Positions 1 to 9,366 of a stretch of 64,000 nt of DNA are shown here, piece by piece; within the stretch, counting starts at the first letter, position 1; every line of letters begins with the position of its first letter. A model generated the notes under the pieces. That model ran no database searches. It was given only the letters and a program-made list of their open reading frames with translations, and was not told the origin of the DNA. Where the stretch lies: NCBI GenBank assembly GCA_025024175.1, contig QCXZ01000003.1, positions 22,650,392 through 22,714,391 on the forward strand, read 5' to 3'. Made by a program: the position numbers and the translations under genes. This stretch comes from Rhyzopertha dominica (Eukaryota; Arthropoda; Insecta; Coleoptera; Bostrichidae).

Positions 1-304
1 TTTTGCTTGGCCCTTCAGAGCCATCGTAGTTTAGAAGCTTATACTGAATTCAAAATTAATTGGTAATGGAACATTCTGACAATAAATAAAATCTAGTTGC
101 CGAAGGTTTCGTAAAGGCTTTTTAAAAAGTTAGTTGCATTATACTTGTTTGAGGTGGTTAAAATAAAGTTTTTATGTGCAAGTTATTATAAACAGAAAAC
201 TGGAAAGCATCTATGAACACCAGTTAATTTTATAATATAAATAATTATTTATTTATTTAAAAAAATAAGGATTATACAATGATACAAAAACTCTATGCAC
301 TTAC

Positions 305-575
305 CATTTAAAAATTTATTCAGAGGTTCTACAAACTCCTCAAATTCTAAACTTTCTAATGCGTCGACAACATCCTTTCCTAACAATGTTTTACGTTTTG
401 CCTTTTTTGCTTCTTGAGATGCATGAGTAGAAACATACAATACAAACACAGCTGCTGCTCGTGCTAATGCAGTTCTTGCATCTTTTCCGATATTGATGTT
501 ATCTGGTATTGCTTCTTTTATTATTTTTGTCACAGAAGCATTTGGTAAATTTAAATCTTCTAACTTCTCGGCCAT
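305..575 (-). CDS. POLE3: DNA polymerase epsilon subunit 3 / Chrac-14, first coding exon (partial)
   Basis: Histone-fold subunit of DNA polymerase epsilon and of the CHRAC chromatin-remodelling complex, acting in the nucleus. The exon encodes about 90 residues. The N-terminal block EDLNLPNASVTKIIKEAIPD, the central alpha-2 helix with ARAAAVFVLYVSTHA, and KRKTLLGKDVVDALESLEFE match the whole histone fold. I start at the second ATG (575) because the family begins M-A-E-(K/R)-x-E-D-L-N-L-P; an in-frame ATG three codons upstream (584) is possible. The exon ends at 305 with donor GTAAGT (minus strand) in phase 1. The acidic C-terminal tail must lie in a later exon. Acceptor-like sites near 35-45 lead quickly to stops, so I think the rest lies beyond the left edge. 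Identity is confident; the 3' structure is unresolved. Confidence 0.93.
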
Positions 576-1901
576 CGTGACCACGTCTCCTGACTACTGC
601 AATTTTAAAACAAAAATTCAATTAGGAGCATTAGGAGGTTATTTTTTTGTTTATGAAGTTATAAGATACTGTTAATTCCAAATTATCTTCAAAATACCTT
701 ATGTAGTTATGATTACAGCCAAGTTATAGTACAATTTCGTTGTCTGAATGAAATATTCAGACAGTGATAATACAATTACGTACACAAACTACACCAGCAG
801 ACACCGCTTTACCGCTTATTGAATATTAAAAAGTTAGAAAGTCCAGATAAAGGCATTTACCGCCAAGTACGATTTGTCAGTTGTCACTATGAACGAACTG
901 TCGACTTATCAATGACTGTCGATTGGCAAAAAATAAAAAATGTTATCAAGGATTACGGATAACTGTATTTAAAAGGATAACGATTTTACCCTCTGTCATG
1001 GTACAAAAATGGTCCTGTTTGATAAAGCTTCCAAGTCTCATCTGTAGATGACGGCAAATTACAAGTGTAAGTTTTTACATTTTTTTTATCATCTTATTTA
1101 TTTATTCATCTTATTATATTATTTTAATGATCATGTAATAGGAGGGCCTGACATGGGAATATGTTATACATATAAACTTTCAGCATGCTCTGAACACGAT
1201 AAGGTCAGGTGCTCAGTTTTTAAAATTAATTACTGTTTCTCAAGTTTCATTTATGTACCTTTTAAGTGTATTTGAGCTTATCATTGTTTGACTTTTGCTA
1301 AATTCGTTGTTTAACATTCGATTTGGCAAAATTTAAGGTCTCCTAGAGCAGACAAAAAAATAAATGTGCGATAGTACATAGATTTTTAATTGTTATATTA
1401 CGATAAGCATTGTTATTACATGGTAATTCTATACTTATGACGATGAACTGAATGATTGGTATTAGTAATTTTATATCTTGAAATGTAAATATAAGCTGAC
1501 GTTGGCCCAGTAAAAAGGAAATTGTGTCACATTGTGCGCAACTTATTTAAAAATTATATATTTGACATGGGGCACGACCTATCGGCAATCCGTAAAAACT
1601 TGATTTCGCCTGGAAAACAGGGCTACTAGAGGAGCTATTCGTATCAAAGATCAAGGATGATAGATAGCCTATCATCTTTGACAAAAAGATCAAATTTATC
1701 TACACCAAAAATTCCTGGTGGCTGTGTCTTTGATACACTCTTTAATATGTCCTAGAGATGTGGTAGAGGAGGTAATTAACTTTGAAATAAAATGAATATG
1801 ATAAAGATTCAGTTTTTTTCTTGTTTTTCACTGGGCTCTTTTTCACTGGACTTATTCGGCTGACTCAAATCGTTATTGGGCAATCGGAAGTGTATGTCTC
1901 T
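576..1901. other. Intergenic, no gene seen
   Basis: About 1.3 kb of AT-rich DNA between the POLE3 start and a TIR element. It should contain the POLE3 promoter (minus strand), but I see no certain TATA box or initiator. Short open frames here have no recognisable protein content. Confidence 0.5.
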
Positions 1902-2303
1902 CACTGATCTCTAAATAACTGGATGTCGCATAAGTCATTCAAAACTGTGATAAGTAGCCACCATGCCGCTGGTACTCGTACTATCAATTTAACGACGCGT
2001 TCAAATTTTAGGTTAGATCCGTAACTATATAGTATAATTATAAGTAAACGTAACATCCAGTTTGTACTGTACATATTTCTTACTCAAACACTACAACGAT
2101 CATCTTTTGGAAATCTGCAGACAGATGATGAGTTCACGATTTTAAAAGTCAATCATTAACGTTATATTTACCGCAGAAGCGAACCTTTGTCAAAATATTA
2201 GTACAAGGACCAGCGGCTAGGCGCTAAAGTGGCGTAAATCTATCACAAATAATTTACATGTATTTTGGTATGTAAGCGACATCCAGTTATTTAGAGATCA
2301 GTG
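1902..2303. mobile_element. Non-autonomous TIR element (MITE), copy 1
   Basis: A 402-bp element with matching terminal inverted repeats of about 28 bp. It starts CACTGATCTCTAAATAACTG at 1902, and the reverse complement of that sequence ends at 2303. There is no coding capacity. A diverged copy lies in the opposite orientation at about 61016-61360, which confirms that this is a repeat family and fixes its ends. I see no convincing target-site duplication. The internal part contains the paired phrase ACCAGCGGC...GCCGCTGGT. Confidence 0.8.
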
Positions 2304-2588
2304 GTTTATAGAGCTCTACCTGGACTAAACATGGCGGCTATTATAAAAAATACGGTACTGTCTCAATCGCTCTATTGTAATAGCTGCTCTATGGTAAGTT
2401 AATGTCAATGTGAAAGGTGATGAACTGACAAGTGACAGTTCAAGTCGTATTCGTGACAGCGAACGTCGCATTCTTATTAATCTGTTTTTCTTTTTTAACA
2501 TTTTGGGGGAGGCACAAGAAGAAGTAGTAAATCATTGTGACCCTTAAACAGCACAGAAAATAATTACGACGAAATTTACAGCAGTATC

Positions 2589-5500
2589 ATGTCTTGAACA
2601 AAGAAAATCGAGGAAGGTTTAGAGCACATAAGACTCGCTGAAAAATGGTAAATACCGTCCAGATAAAATTTAATAGAGACATTACACATCTGATTGTTTC
2701 AGTTTAAAAACATCTCTCCTTAAGTGGCGGCCCGATTATGAACTAGCAGCCGATGAATACAACAAAGCAGGTTTTTAAACAGTATTATAGCTTGTTCTTC
2801 CTTTAAGTGATTGTTTGTCCTAGCTACTTGCTTCCGTAATGCCAAGTCGTTTGAGCAATGCAAGGATTGTTTAATGAAAGCTGCTGAATGTCATAAACAG
2901 AATAGATCACTATTTTATGCTGCTAAAGCCATAGATCAAGCAGTATTAATATGCAAAGAACTTGGTGACCTACGAGAAATTCCAGCTCTAGCTGAGAGGG
3001 CAGCAAATTTGTATCAGACTCATGGTAGTGGTGACACAGCTCTTTCAGCATTAGATAAAGCAGCGAAAATAATAGAGCAGCAATATCCGGAACAGGCATT
3101 GCATTTGTATAAGAATGCTGCCAATATTGCCACTGTAAGTAAATAATAATATAAGGTCGCTCATGTTCTACATTGTTTATGGTCTTGTATTTTTTAAACA
3201 TATGATAATCACTCGATTTTACACAGTAGGTATCATGAAAATCACGTATTTTGCAAATATGTATGTGTTTTGAAGATGTCGCATTTCACCGTAATGGTTT
3301 CATGAATCATCAAAGTTATTGACAACACCCTTGGTTTTTTATCACTTGAGTGTTAATGTTAGGTATCACTATTATTTTATCAAGGAAGAAATGAATAAGT
3401 TGTTAATTTATATTACAATTGCCAATTTTGCTTAAAATTTGATGTATAATCATTGTTCAACATGAAAAATTGGAAGTTCTATTTAAAGAAATTCAAGTTT
3501 TATGTGGTACTTGAAAACTGAGCACTAAATAAATATGCAATACTGCTTTAGTGAATACTCCTTGGGTGCTATAACTTTTATTAGAAATAGTCAATGGGCT
3601 ACTTGCACAATCTTTTATTGGCATCATTTAATCATGATCATGTTTTTGCTTTATTATCATTATACATTATTTATTTTGTTGTAATGTTTAAATGTGCTGC
3701 CCACACACTAAGAACCATCTCACAATAACTATACTTTAAGAAAGCTAATGTTCATAGCTGATAAAAACCATAACTATATAATTGTGACATTGACAGAAGG
3801 CCTCCAGTAGCAACACTACTGTTATCTATATTTAAAATCGGCATTTACCTTGTTGCCGATCTTATAAATTATAATTTAGGATTCTAAATTTAAACAGAAT
3901 TCCAAGCTTAAACATTTCAACTTAGAATTAATAATAAAAAAGTATTGTGGTCATTCTACGCTTTCATAGATTACATACCATAGTGGAAATAAAGACATGA
4001 TCATAATGCAAATAATTACTTATAATGATTTGTTATGTCCATTATTTTTTGTTTTAAGGGAATTTCTATTAAATGAACAAATATTCAACACTTCATATAA
4101 ACGTCTAATGTTAAAACTTAAATTTAACATAGTTTTGTTCACCAATTTTACAGGTGCAGGATAATTTAAGACAAGCAGCAGAGTACACCAGTAAGGTTGC
4201 AAGGATTCACATCAAGTTGAAGGATTATGATTCGGCAGCTGATGCTATACGACGTGAAATAGGATTACAGCAACAGAATGAGGCTTATCGAGCAACGGGT
4301 CGATTAACTGTTGCATTAGTATTGGTACAACTAGCCCGTGGAGATGTAGTAGCGGCAGAAAAGGCTTTTAAAGAATGGGGTAATAATTTCTTTATTGCTC
4401 AGTGGTAATAGAATCGAGGTGATCCTCTTTCACAGGCGTGTTCACTGAAGAACTTGTTTCGTATCATTCGATCCATTAACATTCTATTACTGGCATAAGT
4501 GTCTTCATCACTATCATTTTGTGCAACGTTCTCTAGAATATCAGTCAGCATCCATACTCCTAAGAATACCATCAGGGTGAACAGCATTGATTCAAATGTG
4601 TTCATTTTTCTTTCACAGTAAACATCATGTAATTAGCTTGAAAGTTGTTACAAAAAATTTCAATGTCATCTTGACAAGACCTTGCAGCTGAGACAAATGC
4701 TTGCTGACTGAGTATTTGGAAAAACCAGTATGCTTGTTATGATTGTAATCTTTATCAGGCAGATAAAATTTTTGTTCAAACATTAATTTTGCAGGTACTT
4801 TGTACTTATTATCCTTTATTTTTACATAATGTTTATCATTGGAATAGATGTGTATTAATATAAAGGTAAAAATCTTAATTCAGTTTGTTGATAACACCTG
4901 CAATTTCATTGTTAGTCAATAACTGTCACAATTTCCTGCATATGTTTAGTGTTTTGTATTTTAAATATGTTGAAAGATAGGGGTCCTTTAACTCTCAAGT
5001 TTCTTTCATATATATACAGGGTCCGCCACCTATAACTCCCCAGGCTCGTATTTTCTTTGTTTCTTTAGGTATAACCTTAAGTTATATATCAAATTGTAGG
5101 TCTTTTTAAACTCTTTAAAGGTAGCTTAGTGGGTGTCCAAAAAATTTTTTTTTCAGATTATCATATATTGTATTTAAAGTTAATTTTTGTAAATATTGTT
5201 TAACCTTACCCCGTATAATAAATATTGCTTCATAGTTGAATGCCGACGTTTGTCTTTTTCAATTTGTGTCATTACCATGTATGCGTAATTTTTACTCCTT
5301 AGTGAAAAACAAGAAATACTAGTCGCTGCCATATTCTTTAAATAGGGTTGTTCAGAATTTTTAAGTGTTAGTTTAGTAGCTTATTACAGTACAAATTGTG
5401 CCTACATACCCATCGCTGCACACAAAACCCCAAAATTTTAAGTAACTTTTAAATAAATCAAGTACAANGTTCGTTCTAAAGAGAGAGAGGCTAGGAAATG

Positions 5501-8500
5501 AAACCCTGTGACGAGGCTAGTACGCGATGTAGAAAACCAAACTAGCCTCATCGCAATGTTTCGCGTTCTAACCTCTCTCTCTTTAGAACGAACTTTATAC
5601 TTGATTTATTTAAAAGTTACTCAAAATTTTGGGGTTTTGTGTGCAGCGATGGATATGTAGGCATAATTTGTACCATAATAAGCTACTAAACTAACACTTA
5701 AAAAATTGTGAACAGCCCTATAACAAAACATGGCGGCGACTAGTTTTTCTTGTTTTTCACTAAGAAGGAGTAAAAATTATGCATACATGGTAATGACACA
5801 AATTGAAGAAAACAAAAGTCGGCATTCAACTATGAAGCTATATTTATTATACGGGGTAAGGTTAAAAAATATTTACAAAACTAACTTTAAATACAATATA
5901 TGATAATGTGAAAAATATTTTTTTGGACACCCACTCAGCTATCTTTAAAGAGTTTAAAAAGACTTACAATTTGATATATAACTTAAGGTTATACCTAAAA
6001 AAACAAAGAAAATACGAGCCTGGGGAGTTTTAGGTGGTGGACCCTGTATACTATATAGCGTCGCTGCCATCATCGGGCTCTACAAGAATTTCCATAACAA
6101 TACAAAATTTATAATAAATTAACTTGTGAGAATAGGAGGGCAGATGCACCAGTCAGCCTGCCGCAATTATAGGCGACGGTCTACCATGGTCAGTTTGCTC
6201 TCTGCCCCTGCCTGATGAGCCCCAACAGGGCGAAACTAGTCGTAGGGTGAGAGTGAACTGACCAGGGCAGATGGTTTATTTCAATAAATTAACTTACTTT
6301 AAACGTTCAGCTTAATAAAATACACAAACCACATCAACTAACAAGGTCAAGTACATTTCAGACAACCACACACCCAACAATTCCAAAAGGGTGTGTACCA
6401 AATATACAAAATTTTTCAATAAACTTATCACTAGCAATCAACCATTCGTTTCACGATCTCATCATCTATCTACAATCCCCTAAGAACTCTAATGAAACAT
6501 TTTAGAAAGGTTGGAAATATCATAGTTGTTCTGTTGATTTATCATTATTCTATTGGTATTGTTTTGTAATTTGTCTTTCCATAGCTTTAAAATTTAATAG
6601 ATGCACACATCTGTAATTGTTCTCTTGATGTAAGATCTATAAGTTTCTACCATTTTCGTATGATTTGCATACTTTATATGGCTTGCGAAATGTGAACTTC
6701 TATTTTCTTTGACTCTAATTGAATACATATGTCCTTTGATCCCCTTTGCAAAAGTCCTATAGGTTCTACCCACATAAGCAGCAGGACAATCACCAAAGCG
6801 CAACTTGTATACTCTACATTTGCCTAATGGATCCAATGGATCTTTGTTCGTGACTATATTCGTTTTGATTTGTTCATGGTTTTAAACGCTGTTTGTGACT
6901 TCAGAGAGCACTGTTTCAGAAACTTATGAATTTGGGAAGAGATCTTGCAAATAAAACTTAGAGACAAAATGGTCGTTAATAGATTTATAAATTTTTATGT
7001 AAACTTTACTTCGAGGAATAGTTTTGGTTTTCTTGTTTAGTACTTGCAAAACTAAGTATTCATTATAGCCGTTTGTTATGCCTATGTTCTTAATGTGTTG
7101 TAACTCAAAAACATAATCCTGATTAATTATGTGAATAGTAGATAATCTATGAACATAACTGTTAAAGGCCACCATTTTATGCTCCCTTATCTGTGGGTTT
7201 ATGAAAGATACTAAGTTTTCTACTTTTATCGATCTTTAATTGCAAATCCAAAATATTTAAACTGCCGTTATTATTTTGAACTTCAGGTGAAAACTATATG
7301 TGTTTATTAGTGATGTTCGTTGCACGTATTTTTCCAGATGCTTTTGGCTATATTTCCACAAAATAATAACCTTATTCACATACCTGTTGTAATAAAATAT
7401 ATGTTTTGTAACCTGTTTAAGATTTTGGTCCTTAAATATTTCGCTTTCAAACCAGTCTAGATGTACTTCTGCTAATAATGGTTATAATGGAGAACTCATT
7501 GCCAGACCATCATTTTGTTTCCACAAAATGCTATTAAACTTAAAAAAATTTTGTTTCAAGCGTAGTGGCATAAGTTCAATCATTACCTCCACTACATTGG
7601 GAGAAACCTTGCTGCTTAGTAATTTTTTGCGAATAATATTCGATCATCGATGAGAATATTAGTAAATAAATTCTTAATATCTAGTCATGTTAAAATCCCA
7701 TTTTCGGGAATGGTTGAACTAAATCTAAACTATTATTGATTGCATATTTGGACTGGAAACCTAACATATGTTTCAATAAAAGGTTAATCTTCTTAGGCAA
7801 TACCTCAGAAAGAATGTCAGTCTTGTGCAACTTCATCAATCCATATAACCTTGGCATCAAAGCGTTGTTAACAATTAATACTTTTTATTCTGATTCTGTG
7901 AGTAATAAGGGACTTTCTTTAATAGTCTTTTTAACTAGGTTCACGAAACTGCCCAAACTAATCTTCTCTACCTTATAAAAGTTACTGTCTAGCAAAAACG
8001 TTTCCACTCTTTGATTATAGTCATCTTTTTCATAATTACAATACTGTTACAACTATTTGGTCCTGCTTAATTTTTTCTTTGATGCATTTTAAGGTCATGT
8101 GGTTTTATTAGCACAACCCTGTTCTCTGAGATATGATCGGTGTAACTTGTGTGCACTAATGTTCTTAATTGTAGATTTTGAATAACAATTTCAGTGTCCA
8201 CTAAGAGTTTCTTGTAACTGGCCTTTTTGTTTTGAAATCCGGAATTGTAACCAAAGCCCATATCCCGGAGCTTTATTTCGTTTTCTGTGAAACTGTACCC
8301 AACATATTTACTGTAAGCTTATAAAATACTTGATTTTTCTTGGGGTTCTGGTTCCTTTTTCTCTCTTCTACGAGTCCTTTCTAGATTTTTAGATGTTCCA
8401 GCTTCTTTGACAGTGCCTTGCGTTTGTTACCATCAATCATGTCCGCCCAACTTACAATATTAGTGAGGTGGATATGCATCTTTTCAAAAGGTATCTTTTT

Positions 8501-9366
8501 TGACCTTTGACCATAAACCAACTCGAGTTTCAGATACTGAGTGTTCAACTTCACATGCATATCCTAACTTTCAGCGATATTATCTTTCTACTAATTCTGG
8601 TTAATGCATGAGACGAACTATTAGGCTCAAATCTGTGGTTTCTATGTAGTATATAATTTGGTGTAATCTTCATAACCAAACAACGATGGTTGAACTAGAT
8701 TGAACATGAGATTAATCAAGTTGATTCATTCAACCAATTCAGTTACTATCACAGTAGATGAAATCCTAAAGATTTCCTATTTTGTAGTGAGATGTGTAGG
8801 CAGAGTAATTAATTAATTAATTGTGTTATTTCAGGCATAGAAAGGTATATTTTGCCAAGTCTCATTAAAATAGGTTTATTTTTGTAGAAATGAAAAATAG
8901 AAAATGAGAAAAAATGTGACAATTACTGTTTATAATTTTTTTATCACTCCATTCAAGTTCAATATATGCATTCTATAGGTACATGTTGCGAGGCTCCAGA
9001 AGTTCAAACATTAGAAATGCTGTTGCAAGCTTATGACGATGAAGATCCAGATGCAATAAGAAGAGCGCTTAACAGTCCGTTTATTAAGCACATGGATGTT
9101 GAATATGCAATTTTAGCACGTGATATGCCTCTTCCTGAAGGTATTAATGTACCTTCCAAGGCCAATGTCCGTGAAAACGCTGCTGCATCGTATGTTTCAC
9201 CTAACTCTCAAACTACTGCAATGGTTGAAGTAAGTAGAGGTTTGTAACTTATGAGTGCAATACTGACAGAACTACTTTAAAGGATCAGCCGTTTGAAAGC
9301 CACAGCACAGACACGCAAAACCAAAACAAGGGTGCTAGTGATGAAGAATATGAAGATTTATGTTAA
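2589..9366 (+). CDS. NAPG: Gamma-soluble NSF attachment protein (gamma-SNAP), six exons
   Basis: TPR-like adaptor that recruits NSF ATPase to SNARE complexes for disassembly in cytosolic and endosomal membrane traffic. The exons are 2589-2647, 2703-2770, 2824-3134, 4154-4379, 8979-9229 and 9283-9366. All junctions are GT-AG and all phases agree. The product is about 332 residues, against 312 in human. Family landmarks in order are KIEEGLEHI, LLKWRPDYELAADEYNKA, the SLFYAAKAIDQA helix, LRQAAEYTSKVARI, DVVAAEKAF, TLEMLLQAYDDEDPDA and the acidic end DEEYEDLC. Introns 1, 2 and 5 are only 53-55 nt, while intron 4 is 4.6 kb and packed with repeats. Oddity: the only in-frame ATG (2589) is followed by TGA as codon 3 (2595-2597), just before the conserved KIEEGLEH. 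This could be a base error, a real null allele, or a missed upstream start. The rest of the frame is intact, which argues against an old pseudogene. Confidence 0.92.
4391..4396 (-). terminator. Candidate AATAAA polyadenylation signal of the nested ORF
   Basis: On the minus strand AATAAA starts two bases after the TGA stop of the 68-residue ORF, within intron 4 of gamma-SNAP and 11 bp from its exon 4. The hexamer is common in AT-rich DNA, so only its position gives it weight. Confidence 0.3.
4399..4605 (-). CDS. Possible nested 68-aa single-pass membrane micropeptide
   Basis: Unrecognised ORF on the minus strand inside intron 4 of gamma-SNAP, ending 20 bp from that gene's fourth exon. The product starts MNTFESMLFTLMVFLGVWML, giving a hydrophobic span at about residues 7-22. 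An acidic stretch (NDSDEDTY) follows, then a basic, aromatic tail. The start has A at -3, and the TGA stop is followed two bases later by AATAAA (plus coordinates 4391-4396). The ordered layout (good start context, one TM segment, charged tail, adjacent polyA signal) is more gene-like than other short frames here. No homologue is recognised, and it could be chance. Confidence 0.4.
   Translation of the reverse strand: MNTFESMLFTLMVFLGVWMLTDILENVAQNDSDEDTYASNRMLMDRMIRNKFFSEHACERGSPRFYYH
5017..6046. mobile_element. Full-length ~1.03-kb palindromic element A, TA-flanked
   Basis: The whole 1030-bp segment is an inverted repeat with arms of about 450-500 bp. It begins CAGGGTCCGCCACC and ends GGTGGACCCTG, with TA on both sides (5015-5016 and 6047-6048). 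The arms meet near 5535, where the GTTCGTTCTAAAGAGAGAGA motif faces its complement. There is no coding capacity. It lies in intron 4 of gamma-SNAP, so the pre-mRNA would carry a very long hairpin. The termini and TA sites suggest mobilisation by a Tc1/mariner-type transposase (inference). Confidence 0.85.
6113..6295 (+). mobile_element. Retrozyme/PLE-like unit with 13-bp direct repeats
   Basis: The exact sequence AATAAATTAACTT occurs at 6113-6125 and 6283-6295, flanking a 157-bp unit that contains the hammerhead ribozyme. Inside it, GGGCAGATG occurs at 6138 and again at 6265, 127 nt apart, as if one monomer plus the start of the next had been inserted. A 13-bp target-site duplication around a small ribozyme-bearing unit fits retrotransposition of a Penelope-like LTR fragment or a small retrozyme (inference). 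Confidence 0.6.
6188..6263 (+). ncRNA. Type I hammerhead self-cleaving ribozyme
   Basis: All core elements are present in order: CTGATGA (6212-6218), helix II GCCC/GGGC with loop CAACA (6219-6231), GAAA (6232-6235), a two-base-pair helix III with a 2-nt loop, and cleavage triplet GTC (6239-6241). Helix I pairs g6242 onward with c6211 backwards (GTAGGG with CCCTGC), then after a small internal loop GAGAG with CTCTC, then TGAACTGACC with GGTCAGTTTG up to 6188. A minimal helix III with a long helix I is the form described for Penelope-like elements and metazoan retrozymes. Predicted cleavage is after 6241. Confidence 0.85.
6590..8300 (-). mobile_element. Decayed Penelope-like retroelement (RT + GIY-YIG)
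   Basis: The minus strand carries, in the correct order, an N-terminal-like segment (8261-8067, with LIKPHDLKMHQ), an RT fragment near 7530-7440 with DDGLAMSSPL then LLAEVHLDWFE, the RT-to-endonuclease linker (7175-6924, VAFNSYVHRL...NNGYN-like), and a GIY-YIG endonuclease start (6836-6700, VYKLRFGDCPAAYVGRT). Several stops and frameshifts separate these blocks, so the element is dead. The endonuclease keeps the GIY-like and YVG pair. It lies inside intron 4 of gamma-SNAP, on the opposite strand from the nearby hammerhead ribozyme. Confidence 0.82.

Noticed and set aside
1..60. Second POLE3 exon
   Set aside because: Acceptor-like sites near 35-45 on the minus strand give early stops and no acidic tail typical of the family.
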